Shown: one piece after another, positions 1 through 11,135 of the stretch
Numbering within the stretch: the first letter of the stretch is position 1
Layout: each line of letters begins with the position of its first letter
Assembly (NCBI GenBank): GCA_963697565.1
Contig: CAVOOM010000009.1
Location: 62,001-126,000 of the forward strand
Reading direction: 5' to 3'
Source: CAWFSE01 sp963697565
GTDB taxonomy: Bacteria > Actinomycetota > Actinomycetes > CAVWCF01
DNA: 64,000 bases
Made by a program: the position numbers and the translations under genes
Notes under the pieces: generated by a model
Told to the model about the DNA's origin: nothing
Database searches by the model: none
Seen by the model: only the letters and a program-made list of their open reading frames with translations

Positions 1-2
1 TG

Positions 3-1251
3 CTGCTGGTCAACGACCCCGAGGGGGTCCAGCGGGTGCTGCAGGGCAACCACCGCAACTACAGCAAGCGCACGATCCAGTACGACACCCTGGCCCTGCT
101 GACCGGCCGGGGGCTGCTCACCAACGACGGCGACTCGTGGATGCGGCAGCGGCGGCTGGCCCAGCCGGCCTTCAACGCCCAGCAGCTGGCGGCCGTCGGC
201 GGCCACGTCGCCGCGGCGGTGGGCGGGCTGCGCGAGTCCTGGGACGCGCTGCCGGCGGGGGCCGAGGTCGACGTCGACGCCGCGATGATGCGGGCCACCC
301 TGGAGGTGGTCGGCCGCTCGCTGTTCACCACCGACTTCGCCGGCGACGCCGACCGGATCGTGCCGGCGGTGCTGGCGGCGCTCGACATCGTGGTGCAGCG
401 GGCGTCCTCGCTGGTGCGGCTGCCGCTCTCGGTGCCGACCCCCTCCAACCTGGCGATGCGCCGCGCCATCGCGACACTGGACGGCGCCGTCGAGCCGCTG
501 GTGCAAGCCCGCCGCGCCCGCGCCGCCGCGGGTGGCGGAGGCCCGGCGGGGTACGGCGACGACCTGCTGGGGGCCTACCTGTCGGCCGGCTCGCCGGACA
601 GCGGGCTGGCGCCGCTGACGGACCGCGAGATCCGCGACGAGGTGGTCACCCTGATCGTGGCCGGCCACGAGACCGTGGCGTCGTCGCTGACCTGGACCTG
701 GCACCTGCTCGGCGAGCACCCTGAGGCGGCCGCCCGGATGCGGGAGGAGGTCGACGCGGTCTTGGCCGGCGGCCGCGCACCGGCGTACGACGACCTGCGC
801 TGACTCTCGTACACCCGCCAGGTGGTCGAGGAGTCCCTGCGGCTCTACCCGCCCGCCTGGCTGATCACCCGCCGGGCCCTGGGCGACGACGTGATCGCCG
901 GGCACCGCATCCGCGCCGGCGGGCTGCGTGATCCTGTCGCCGTGGGTGACCCAGCACGACGCGCGCTGGTGGGACGACCCCGAGCGGTTCGACCCCGACC
1001 GGTGGTCTCCTGAGCGCCGCGGCGACGCCCCGCGCTTCGCGTACTTCCCGTTCGGGGCCGGGCCCCGGCTGTGCATCGGCCGCGACTTCGCGCTGGTCGA
1101 GTCGGTGCTGCTGCTGGCGTCCCTGGCCGCCAGGTACGAGCTGGCGCCGGTGCCTGGACACGAGGTCCACGCCGAGCCGCTGGTGACGATCCGCCCGAAG
1201 GGCGGGCTGCCGATGCGGCTGGCGCGACGTGAGCGGGACCTTCGGCCCTAG
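3..1251 (+). pseudogene. Cytochrome P450, 5'-partial, interrupted by a stop and a frameshift
   Basis: This is a haem-thiolate monooxygenase whose N-terminus lies upstream of the window. The family landmarks are all present: an I-helix AGHET motif (about 661-675), the ExxR helix (EESLR, about 829), and the haem-binding loop FGAGPRLCIG with its cysteine codon at 1072-1074. Two lesions break the frame. An in-frame TGA lies at 801-803, after ...DDLR, with the protein continuing in the same frame (LSYTRQVVEESLR). One extra base at about 924 shifts the haem-binding end into another frame. The N-terminal part (SKRTIQYDTLALLTGRGLL) resembles fatty-acid or CYP110-type bacterial P450s, but the substrate is unknown. 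No ferredoxin or reductase gene adjoins it. Because many genes in this window carry single-base shifts, sequence error is possible. The extra stop makes true decay more plausible here than elsewhere. Confidence 0.85.
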
Positions 1252-1398
1252 CCCTTGCGGTACTGCTCCGGCGGGCGCACCCTGGAGGCAGCGGAGCCAG
1301 GTCCCAGGCGCACCGCTGACCGGCTGGGACCGTCCGCGGAGGCCTCCCGCAACGCCGGGGGGTCTCCGCGCGAGGCGGCCCGCATAGCCTGGCCCGTC

Positions 1399-4300
1399 AT
1401 GGAGCAGGCCGGCCGAGCGCAGGGCGCCGACGAGCGCGCCGGGCGCGGGTCAGGCCGGGTGGCGCGGCGGCAGGCGCTCGCCGACCAGGTGGTGCCGACC
1501 ATCGGGTACCCCGCCCTGCCCGTCGCCGAGCGCCGCGACGACCTGCTCGCCGCGCTGGGCGAGCACCAGGTCGTGGTGGTCGCCGGCGAGACCGGGTCCG
1601 GCAAGACCACCCAGCTGCCCAAGATGTGCCTGGAGCTCGGCCGCGGCGTCGCCGGCGCGATCGGGCACACCCAGCCCCGTCGGATCGCCGCCCGGGCGGT
1701 GGCCGAGCGGATCGCCGAGGAGCTCGGGGTCGACCTCGGCGGTGTGGTCGGCTACCAGGTCCGGTTCACCCAGCGGGCGACGCGCGACACGTTGGTCAAG
1801 GTGATGACCGACGGCGTGCTGCTCGCCGAGATCGCCCAGGACCCGCTGCTGCGCCGCTACGACACCCTGATCTTGGACGAGGCGCACGAGCGCAGCCTGA
1901 ACATCGACTTCCTGCTCGGCTACCTCGCGCGCCTGCTGCCCCGCCGTCCCGACCTCAAGGTCGTGATCACCTCGGCCACCATCGACGTCGAGCGCTTCTC
2001 CCGGCACTTCGGAGGCGCCCCGGTGGTCGAGGTGACCGGCCGGGTCTACCCCGTCGAGGTCCGCTACCGGCCGCTCGCGGAGCCGCCGGCGCCGGACGAC
2101 GAGGACGACTCGGCCCCGGCGGCGCCGCGCGACCAGGTGCAGGGCATCTGCGACGCGGTCGAGGAGCTCGTCCGCGAGGGGCCCGGAGACGTGCTGGTCT
2201 TCCTCAGCGGCGAGCGCGAGATCCGCGACGCCGCCGACGCCCTGCGCGCGCTGGACCTGCGCGACACCGAGGTCCTCCCGCTGTACGGCCGGCTGTCGGC
2301 AGCCGAGCAGCACCGCGTCTTCACCCCGCACACCGGCCGCCGGGTCGTCCTCGCCACGAATGTGGCGGAGACCTCGCTGACCGTGCCCGGCATCCGGTAC
2401 GTCGTCGACCCCGGCACGGCGCGGATCTCCCGGTACAGCCAGCGGCTGAAGGTGCAGCGGCTGCCGATCGAGCCGATCTCGCAGGCCTCCGCGCGCCAGC
2501 GCGCCGGGCGCTGCGGCCGGCTCGAGGACGGCATCTGCATCCGGCTCTACAGCGAGGCCGACCACGACGGCCGCCCCGAGTTCACCGACCCCGAGATCCT
2601 GCGCACCTCGCTGGCCTCGGTCATCCTGCGGATGGCGGACCTGCGGCTCGGCGAGGTGGCCGCCTTCCCGTTCCTCGATCCGCCGGACCCGCGCCAGATC
2701 GCCTCGGGCGTGCAGCTGCTGGAGGAGCTCGGCGCCCTCGACCCGCAGGCCGGCCCCGAGCTTCGGCTCACCGAGACCGGCCGGCGGATGGCGCGGGTCC
2801 CGGTCGACCCGAGGCTGGCGCGGATGCTGGTGGCGGCCGAGGGCGAGGGCTGCCTGCGCGAGGTGCTCGTCATCGTGGCGGCGCTGTCGGTGCAGGACCC
2901 CCGCGAGCGGCCGACCGACGCCCAGGAGGCCGCCGACGAGCAGCACCGCCGGTTCGCCGACCCCCGATCGGACTTCCTGGCCTACCTCAACCTGTGGGCA
3001 CACCTCAAGGAGCAGCAGCGCGCGCTGTCCGGCAACGCGTTCCGGCGGATGTGCCGCCGCGAGTTCCTCAACTACCTGCGCGTGCGCGAGTGGCAGGACC
3101 TGCACGCGCAGCTGCGGCAGATCGCCGAGGACCTCGGGATGACGCGCAACGGCGCGCCCGCAGAGCCCGACGCGGTGCACCGCGCGCTGCTGGCCGGGCT
3201 GCTGTCCCACGTGGGCGTCCGCATCGAGCTCGACCAGCGGAGCAGCGCGGCGCGCGGTGGCCGGGACGGCGGGCGCGGTCGTCCGCGCCGCGAGTACGAG
3301 GGCGCCCGCGGGTCGCGGTTCGCGATCGTGCCGGGATCGGCGCTGGCCAAGGCGGCACCCGCCGTCGTGATGGCGGGTGAGCTCGTCGAGACCAACCGGC
3401 TGTGGGCGCGGGTCGTCGCCGGGGTGCGGCCGGAGTGGGTCGAGGAGCTCGGCGCGCACCTGGTGATGCGCTTCTACTCCGAGCCGCATTGGGACCAGCG
3501 GCAGGGCTCGGCGATGGCGTACGAGCGGGTCACGCTGTACGGCGTCACCTTGATCGCCGACCGCCGCGTCCCGTACGGGCGGGTGGACCCGGCCGGCGCC
3601 CGGGAGCTCTTCCTGCGGCACGCGCTGGTGCAGGGGGAGTGGCGCACCCACCACGCCTTCGCCAAGGAGAACGCCCGCCGCCGCCGCGAGGCCGAGGAGG
3701 CCGAGCGCCGGGCCCGCCGGCGCGGGCTGCTCGCCGACGATGAGGCGCTGCTCGACTTCTTCGACGCGAGGGTGCCCGCCGACGTCGTCTCGATGCGGCA
3801 CTTCGACCGCTGGTGGAAGACGGCCCGCGCCGAGACGCCGGACCTGCTGACCCTGCCGATGGCCGTGCTGCTGCCGTCGGCGGACGAAGATGAGGGCGAC
3901 GGGCTGCCGGACGCCTGGGTGCAGGGCGACCTCCGGCTGCCGCTGGCGTACCGCTTCGAACCCGGTCACCCCGATGACGGTGTGACCGTGCGGATCCCGC
4001 TGCCGGTGCTCAACCGGGTGCGCGCCGACGGCTTCGACTGGCAGGTGCCGGGACTGCGCGAGGAGCTGGCCACCGAGCTGATCCGCTCGCTGCCCAAGGC
4101 GCTGCGCCGCTCGTTCGTCCCGGCGGGGACGTACGCAGGCGCCGTGCTCGCCGCCGGCGGGCCAGCGGACGGGCCCTTCGCCGAGGTCGCCGCGGGTGCG
4201 CTGACCGGGCTCGGCGGCCCCCGGGTGACGGCGTCGGACTTCGACCTCGACCGGGTGCCCGCGCATCTGCGGATCACCTTCCGGGTGGAGGACGAGAAGG

Positions 4301-5285
4301 GCCGGGCGCTCGGCTCGGGCAAGGACCTCGCCGCGCTCCAACGCTCGCTGGCGCCGACCACCGCCGCCCGGGTCTCGCAGGCCGCGGCCGAGGTCGAGCG
4401 CTCCGGCCTCACTGGGTGGACCTTCGGGCCCCTGCCGGACGCGTTCGAGCAGAACGCCGGGGGGCATCTGGTCCGCGGCCACCCGGCCCTGGTCGACGAG
4501 GGAGACGCGGTCGCGCTGCGGGTGCTGCCCACCGAGCGCGAGGCCCGAGCCGCCACCCGGGTGGGGGTGCGGCGGCTGGTCCTGCTCAACACCCCGTCGC
4601 CGGTACGCGCGCTGGTGTCCCGCCTCGACCAGCCGGCGAAGCTGGCGCTGGCCACGAGCGCGTACCCCTCGGTGCCCGCGCTGCTCGACGACTGCGTCGC
4701 GGCCGCGGTCGACTCGCTCGTCGCCGAGCAGGGCGGCCCGCCTGCGGACGCGGCGGAGTTCGCCCTGCTGCTGGAGACGGTCCGGCCGGCCCTGCACGCG
4801 CGCACCCACAGCGTGGTCGTCGCCGTGGCCGACGCCCTCGGCGCCGCGGGGGCCTTGCGGCTGCGACTCGACGCCAACCCCAGCCCCGCGCTGGCCGACA
4901 CCTGGGTCGACCTGAGGCTGCAGCTGCGGGGGCTGGTGCCGGACGGGTTCGTCTCGGCGGCTGGCTGGCCGAGGGTCGCCGGCGATCGCCCGCTACCTGC
5001 AGGCCGCGGTGGTCCGGGCAGACCGTGCGATCGACGACGTGGCCCGCGACCGCGACCGGATGGCCGAGGTCCAGGTCCTCGAGGACGACCTCGCCGACTG
5101 GCTGGCCGCGGTTCCTCCCGAGCACCGCGAGGACGACGCGGTCGACCGAGGTCCGCTGGATGATCGAGGAGCTCCGGGTGTCGCTGTTCGCCCCGGGCCT
5201 GCGCACGGCCTACCCGGTGTCGGCCAAGCGGATCCGCAAGGCGATGTCGGCGGCCTGGCCGGGAGGGGGCAAGATGACCCGGTGA
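1399..5285 (+). CDS. hrpA: ATP-dependent RNA helicase HrpA (two frameshifts)
   Basis: This is a DEAH-box helicase of the HrpA family, which acts on RNA and stalled or collided ribosomes. From the ATG at 1399 the reconstructed protein is about 1294 residues, close to the usual 1300. Walker A GETGSGKT is at residues 63-70, the DEAH box at about 160-163 and the SAT motif at about 192-194. The helicase core is followed by the HA2 and OB-fold regions and the long DUF3418 C-terminal domain typical of HrpA. An earlier in-frame start at 1255 would add 48 residues without family support. Two extra bases break the C-terminus: one at about 4981 (VAGDR should read VAAIARYLQAA) and one at about 5144 (after DDAV, resuming TEVRWMIEELRV). 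The TGA at 5283-5285 overlaps the GTG of nifJ, so the two genes are probably co-translated. Confidence 0.93.
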
Positions 5286-8200
5286 CCCCCGTGCAGGAGG
5301 CGGCCGCGCCGCACTTGAGCAGCGCCCCCCACCCGACCACCCCGACATCCCTCCCCGACGCGCCCGCCTGGGCGGTGCTCGACGGCAACGAGGCCGCCGC
5401 CGCGGTCGCGTACGCGCTGTCCGAGGTCATCGCGATCTACCCGATCACGCCGGCCTCCCCGATGGGCGAGTTCGCCGACGCGTGGGCGGGCGCCGGCACG
5501 CCGAACCTGCTGGGCGCCGTGCCCGAGGTGATCGAGATGCAGTCGGAGGCGGGGGCCGCCGGGGCGCTGCACGGCGCCGCCACCCGGGGGGCGCTGGCCA
5601 CGACGTTCACGGCGTCGCAGGGCCTGCTGCTCATGCTGCCGAACATGTTCAAGCTCGCCGGCGAGCTGACCCCCGCGGTGATCCACGTGGCCGCGCGCAC
5701 CCTGGCCACCCACGCCCTGAGCATCTTCGGCGACCACAGCGATGTGATGGCCGCCCGGTCGACCGGCTGGACGATGCTGTCGGCCAGCACGGTCCAGGAG
5801 GCGCACGACTTCGCCGCGGTGTCCCACGCAGTGACGCTCGCCACCCGGATCCCGGTCATGCACTTCTTCGACGGCTTCCGCACGTCGCACGAGGTCAACA
5901 AGATCCGGCTGATGTCGGCCGGCGACCTCGCGCGCGATGGTGGACCCGGCCTGGCTGGAGGCCCATCGCGCGCGCGGGCTCACCCCCGACGCCCCGGTGC
6001 TGCGGGGCACCGCGCAGAACCCCGACGTCTTCTTCCAGGCGCGCGAGGCGGCCAACCGCTTCCACGACGCGGTGCCGGGGGCCATCCGCGACGCCTTCGC
6101 CCGGCTGGAGGGGCTGACCGGCCGCTCGTACGGGCTCGTCGAGTACGCCGGTGCGCCCGACGCCGAGCGCGTCGTCGTCCTCATGGGGTCGGGGTCGGGC
6201 CCGGCGCAGGAGGCGGTCGAGGCGCTGACCGCGAGGGGCGAGAAGGTCGGCGTGGTCACGGTCCGGCTGTACCGGCCGTTCCCCGCCGCCGACCTCCTCG
6301 ACGTGCTGCCGCCCACCGTGCGCGGCATCGCCGTGCTCGATCGGACGAAGGAGCCGGGCGCCGGCGGCGAGCCGCTCTACCTCGACGTGGTCGCGGCGCT
6401 CGCCGAGGCCGTCGCCGCGGGGGAGCGCGACACCATGCCGCGCGTCGTCGGCGGCCGCTACGGGCTGTCGTCGAAGGAGTTCACCCCGGCGATGGTGGCC
6501 GCGGTGCTGGCCCGCGCCGGCGAGGCGGCCGACGCCGAGCGCGCGACCTCGAGCCGGGCGCTGCACGGCTTCACCGTCGGCATCGCCGACGACGTCACGC
6601 ACCGCTCGCTGCCCGTGCAGGCCGACCTGCTGGCCGACGACCTGGCCCGGCTCGACCCCGCGCGCACCGCGGTGTTCTTCGGGCTCGGCAGCGACGGCAC
6701 GGTCAGCGCCAACAAGGCGGCGGTGAAGATCTTCGGCGAGCACACCGACCTGTTCGTCCAGGGCTACTTCGTCTACGACTCCAAGAAGTCCGGGGCCGTC
6801 ACGGTCTCCCACCTGCGCCTCGCCGAGCGGCCGATCCGCTCGTCGTACCTCATCGAGCAGGCCGACTTCGTCGCCTGCCACCAGTTCTCGCTGCTGGAGC
6901 GCATGGACGTGCTCGCGGTGGCGCGCCCGGGCGCGACCGTGCTGCTCAACAGCCCGTACGGCCCCGAGGAGGTCTGGGACCGCATCCCCCGCGAGGTGCA
7001 GGAGGAGATCCTGGCCAAGGGGCTGCGGGTCTTCGCCATCGACGCCCTGGCGGTCGCGGCCCAGGCCGGGCTGCGGCAGCGGATCAACTCCGTGATGATG
7101 CCCGCGTTCTTCGCGCTGTCCGGCGTGCTGCCCCAGGACGAGGCGCTGGCGCACATCCGGTCCTACTTCGAGAAGACGTACGGCCGGCGCGGCCGCGCGG
7201 TCGTCGAGCGCAACCTCGCGGCCATCGACCACGCCCTCGCTGCCCTGCACGAGGTGGTCATCCCGGCCGAGGCGACCGCGACGCACCGCCGCCGGCCCGC
7301 GGTGCCCGACGACGCCCCCGACTTCGTCCAGCGGGTCACCGCGCGGATCATCGCCGGCGAGGGCGACCTGCTGCCGGTCAGCGCCTTCCCGGTCGACGGC
7401 ACCTTCCCGACCGGCACGGCGCAGTACGAGAAGCGCACCCTGGCCACCGAGATCCCGATCTGGGACCCCGACCTGTGCATCGACTGCAACAAGTGCGCGA
7501 TGGTCTGCCCGCACACCGCGATCCGCGCGAAGGTGGCCGAGCCCGGGGCCTTCGAGCTGCTGCCCTCGGAGCTGCCGCACAAGGCGTTCAAGGCCCGCGA
7601 GCTGCCCGGGCTCGAGCTCGTGATCCAGGTGGCCCCCGACGACTGCACCGGCTGCGGCATCTGCGTCGACGTCTGCCCGGCGCGCAGCAAGTCCGAGTCG
7701 CGGCGCAAGGCGATCAACCTGGAGCCGATCGAGGACCACCTCGAGGTGGAGCGCGAGCGGTTCGACTCGTTCCTGCTGCTGCCCGAGGCCCCCCGCGCCG
7801 ACGTCCCGCACGGCACGGTCAAGGGGTCGCAGCTGCTGCAGCCGCTGTTTGAGTTCTCCGGCGCCTGCTCCGGCTGCGGCGAGACGCCGTACCTGAAGCT
7901 GCTGTCGCAGCTGTTCGGCGACCGCGCGGTGATCGCCAACGCCACCGGCTGCTCGTCGATCTACGGCGGCAACCTCCCGACGACCCCCTGGACGGTCAAC
8001 GCCGACGGCCGCGGCCCGGCCTGGTCGAACTCGCTGTTCGAGGACAACGCCGAGTTCGGCCTCGGCATCCGGCTCGCCCTCGACCAGGCGCGCACGCTCG
8101 GTCTCGGGCTGCTCACCGAGCTGGCGCCCGCGCTCGGCGCGGACCGGCTGATCGCGGAGATCAACGACGGGGTGCACGACCGCGACGACGCCGGCATCGC

Positions 8201-8992
8201 CGCGCAGCGGGCGCGCGTCGCCGACCTCAAGGCGCGGCTGGCGGGATTGAGCGTCGACCCGGCGCAGCAGGCGCGGGTCGCGGCTGCTGTCGGATGTCGT
8301 CGACGACCTCGTCCACCGCAGCGTCTGGATCGTCGGGGGCGACGGCTGGGCGTACGACATCGGCTTCTCCGGCCTCGACCACGCGATGGCGTCCGGCCGC
8401 GACATCAACATCCTGGTGCTCGACACCGAGGTCTACTCCAACACCGGCGGCCAGGCGTCCAAGGCGACGCCGCGCGGCGCCGTGGCGAAGTTCGCGATGG
8501 GCGGCAAGCACACCCCGAAGAAGGACCTCGGGGCGATCGCGATGGCGTACGGCTCGGTCTACGTCGCGCAGGTGGCCCTGGGCGGCAACGACGTCCAGAC
8601 GCTGCGCGCCCTGCAGGAGGCCGAGGAGCACCGCGGGCCGTCGCTGGTGATCGCCTACTCGACCTGCATCGCCCACGGCATCGAGATGTCGACCTCGATG
8701 AGCCACCAGAAGGAGGCGGTCGCCAGCGGGTACTGGCCGCTGTACCGCTTCCGGCCCGGCGCGGGCGAGCACGAGCACCCGTTCCAGCTGGACTCCAAGG
8801 CGCCGACCATCCCGTTCCGCGAGTTCGCCAAGTCCGAGGCCCGCTTCTCGATGCTGGCGCGCTCGCAGCCGCAGGCCGCCGAGGCGCTTGAGCGCGGCCG
8901 CCCAGGAGGACATCGACGAGCGTTGGCGCTACTACGCCCAGCTGGCCGGGCTTGAGCGCACCGTGACGGTGGAAGAGGAGGAGCAGCCGTGA
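5282..8992 (+). CDS. nifJ: Pyruvate:ferredoxin (flavodoxin) oxidoreductase (three frameshifts)
   Basis: This homodimeric cytoplasmic enzyme interconverts pyruvate plus CoA and acetyl-CoA plus CO2 with ferredoxin as electron carrier. The reconstructed length is about 1235 residues. Domain order is as in the family: an N-terminal pyrimidine-binding domain (AIYPITPASPMGEFAD), the core domain, the gamma-type domain (FFGLGSDGTVSANK), a ferredoxin domain with two 4Fe-4S motifs (CIDCNKCAMVCP at about 7476 and CTGCGICVDVCP at about 7644), then the third cluster plus thiamine diphosphate domain (GACSGCGETPY, ATGCSS, TEVYSNTGGQ). The GTG start at 5282 overlaps the hrpA stop. Frame breaks are single extra bases in CGCGCG at about 5930-5936, at 8283 and at 8890. 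Every half matches the family, so I treat this as one gene. PFOR is usual in anaerobes and in some actinobacteria and cyanobacteria. Confidence 0.95.
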
Positions 8993-9980
8993 GCCTCGAC
9001 CTGGCGACGACCTACCTGGGGCTGTCAGCTTGCGGTCCCCGCTCGTGGCGTCTGCGGGCCCCACCACCCGCACGCTCGACGGCCTGCGCCGCCTGGAGCA
9101 GGCCGGCGTCGGCGCGGTCGTGCTGCCCTCGCTCTTCGAGGAGCAGCTGGAGGCCGAGGCCCACCACGTCGACGACCTGCTGTCCGGCCCGGCCTTCGCC
9201 GAGGCCGACGCGTTCTTCCCTGAGCAGTCGGTCTTCGCGGCCGACTCCGACGAGCACCTGGCGCTCGTCATCGAGGCCAAGGCCACCCTGTCGGTCCCGG
9301 TCATCGCCAGCCTGAACGGATCCTCGCCCGGCGGCTGGACGCACTACGCGACCGCGCTGGCCGAGGCCGGCGCCGACGCCCTCGAGCTCAACGTCTACCG
9401 GGTCGCCGCCGACCCGGAGCGATCGGCCGCGCAGGTCGAGGACGAGCTGCTCGAGGTGGTCGCCCAGGTGCGCGCCGAGGTCGGGCTGCCGCTGGCGGTC
9501 AAGCTCGGGCCGTACTTCTCGTCGCTGCCGCACCTCGCGCGCTCCGTCGCCGCCGCGGGGGCTGACGGGCTGGTGCTGTTCAACCGCTTCTACCAGCCCG
9601 ACCTCGACCTGGAGACCCTGCGGGCGACGCCGCACCTCGTGCTGTCGACGTCGGACGAGCTGCGGCTGCCGCTGCGGTGGATCGGTCTGCTGCGCGGCCG
9701 GGTCGAGTGCGACCTGGCGCTGAGCACCGGCGTCCACACCGCGGAGGACGCGGTCAAGGGGCTGCTGGTCGGGGCGGACGTCGTGATGATGACGTCGGCG
9801 CTGCTGCACCACGGGCCGGGCCACGTCGCGGAGGTCGAGGCCGGGCTGCGCGCCTGGTTCGACGAGCGCGAGTACGAGTCGGTCGACCAGGCCCGCGGCT
9901 CGGCCGCGTGGGCGACCGGCCCCGACCCGACCGGCTTCGAGCGGGCCAACTACTTGGCGGTGCTCGCGAGCGGGCGCTGA
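8989..9980 (+). CDS. Dihydroorotate dehydrogenase-like FMN protein (one frameshift)
   Basis: This FMN-binding TIM-barrel protein of the PyrD/dihydropyrimidine dehydrogenase class is about 329 residues. The N-terminus (LATTYLGL...LRSPLVASAGP) and internal blocks (SLNGSSPGGW, ALELNVY, AVKLGPYFSS) fit the DHOD-like group that lies beside nifJ in various bacteria, rather than the biosynthetic PyrD. The GTG start at 8989 overlaps the nifJ stop at 8990-8992. The frame breaks at about 9026-9030 (two extra bases or one missing) between YLGL and LRSPL; everything after 9030 is open. The neighbourhood suggests a ferredoxin- or flavin-linked partner of PFOR. The reaction is not known to me, and pyrimidine synthesis is not implied by the name. 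Confidence 0.85.
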
Positions 9981-10008
9981 CGCTAGCCGGGGTGCAGCGG
10001 GAGCTCCG

Positions 10009-10224
10009 CTAGGAGGCCTCCGCCGCGGCCGATGCGCCTGCGCCCGGGTCCGACGCGCGTTGGGCAGCCAGCGCTCGTGCCACTTCACGCGCGACGTCGT
10101 CGGCTGCGGCCTCGGCGCGGTAGACCTCTCGCGACGAGGGCGGGTCGAGCAGGTCGAAGAGCAGGGTGACCGGGACGCCGTGGGCGAGCAGCGTCCGGGC
10201 GTAGCGCGCCGGGTCTCGAATCAC
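10009..10224 (-). CDS. Small hypothetical protein
   Basis: This is an open frame of 71 residues from a GTG at 10224, beginning VIRDPARYARTLLAHGVPVTLLFDLLDPP and ending in an Ala-rich tail. A longer reading to 10365 exists but its first 47 residues look non-coding. The core has a plausible mix of charged and hydrophobic residues and resembles short conserved actinobacterial proteins of unknown role. It converges on the end of the DHOD-like gene, 28 bases away. No function is assigned, and the start is uncertain. Confidence 0.45.
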   Translation of the reverse strand: MIRDPARYARTLLAHGVPVTLLFDLLDPPSSREVYRAEAAADDVAREVARALAAQRASDPGAGASAAAEAS

Positions 10225-10386
10225 ATTGATGTAATTCGGCACCCCTGGGCCGAACCGACTAGGCCAAACGGGTGAACCCTGAGCGAGCCCCATTGGGCCG
10301 TCCCTCGTGGCGGCGACGAGGCGGCTTCCCCCGTCAAGCCGGACGGGGAGCCCCAGCGTTGACACGTTCTGTCCGCAGGTGGGAAC

Positions 10387-10848
10387 TTGCCCCGCAAGGG
10401 CACAGCTCCTCGGCGGGCGGGGTCGGGCGCCACGGCGGGGTCCGCTCCTCCCAGCCCACCGTCATCGTCGGCTACGCCGCGCAACACCGCCGCGCCGAGT
10501 CCACCGGCCGTTGCCCCCACCCCGACCGAGACGGCTCCCGGTATTCGCGGGACCGCCACCGACTTCTGCAGCGCCGGCCAACAGCTGGCCGCGGGAATCA
10601 ATGCGGCGCAGTCGCCCGAGGAGCTGGTGGGGGCGCTGTACGGCTCGGCGGAAGACCTGCAGGAGTTCGCGCCCGCCGAGCTCCAGGAGGAGGCGAAGGC
10701 CTTTGGCGACGAGCTGAAGGCCATGGCGACCAACCTCGCTGTGGGGTTTAGCACGTCAGTCAAGGACCTCGACGCGGCTATGGGCGCGGCCCTTGCCTCG
10801 CCGTCCGGCATCGCGATCAGCCAGTACGGCGCTGACAACTGCCAGTGA
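10387..10848 (+). CDS. Hypothetical Pro/Ala/Ser-rich, probably exported protein
   Basis: The frame is open for 153 residues from a TTG at 10387. The first 50 or so residues form a low-complexity Ala/Pro/Ser/Thr linker. The rest (TDFCSAGQQLAAGINAAQ to the end) is a compact helical domain with two cysteines, one near its start and one at the extreme C-terminus (ADNCQ). That layout is typical of secreted or lipoprotein antigens of actinobacteria, in which a signal peptide precedes the linker. None is found in this frame, because a TGA at 10360-10362 closes it. The true N-terminus may therefore lie in another frame behind a sequence error. The function is unknown. Confidence 0.5.
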   Translation: MPRKGTAPRRAGSGATAGSAPPSPPSSSATPRNTAAPSPPAVAPTPTETAPGIRGTATDFCSAGQQLAAGINAAQSPEELVGALYGSAEDLQEFAPAELQEEAKAFGDELKAMATNLAVGFSTSVKDLDAAMGAALASPSGIAISQYGADNCQ

Positions 10849-10974
10849 GCGGCTCGGGTCCTGCTCGGCGGCACCAAAGTGGCTTGCCCGCGCGCACCGG
10901 GCGCGGAGGCCGGCGACGTGACTGAAGACGACTCAGCGCCTCCACCCAGGGGGTGAAAGCGCTGGTCACACGGG

Positions 10975-11047
10975 TGCGCCGCCAGGGACTCGAACCCCGA
11001 ACCCGCGGATTAAGAGTCCGCTGCTCTGCCAGTTGAGCTAGCGGCGC
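10975..11047 (-). tRNA. tRNA-Lys (anticodon CTT)
   Basis: The reverse strand folds as a full cloverleaf. The 7-bp acceptor is GCGCCGC with GCGGCGC and an A discriminator, and the D arm is GCTCAACTGGCAGAGC. The anticodon stem GCGGA/TCCGC holds the loop CTCTTAA (anticodon CTT, lysine AAG), and the T arm contains GTTCGAGTC. CCA is not fully encoded (CC follows the discriminator). It stands alone between two protein genes. Confidence 0.95.
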
Positions 11048-11135
11048 GTAGCGCGGGACTTTACCAGGGGCCTTCGGTGCGGGTGAAATCCGTCGACCGC
11101 CGCGGGCGGCTTGCGCCGGGCCTGCGCGGCCGGCC

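Noticed and set aside
801..803. TGA in the P450 as a possible selenocysteine or readthrough codon
   Set aside because: P450s have no selenocysteine here, no SECIS-like hairpin is evident downstream, and a second lesion follows at about 924.
1450..4809. A 1119-residue open frame on the minus strand inside hrpA
   Set aside because: It is Arg/Gly/Pro/His-rich without family motifs and mirrors the third-codon GC bias of hrpA; it is a shadow frame.
5895..8426. An 843-residue minus-strand frame inside nifJ
   Set aside because: Low-complexity Arg/Asp/Gly/Val composition and perfect overlap with conserved PFOR sequence show that it is not a gene.
5930..8891. Programmed frameshifting in nifJ
   Set aside because: Three breaks at unrelated sequences, without slippery heptamers, match the general pattern of stray base gains in the window.
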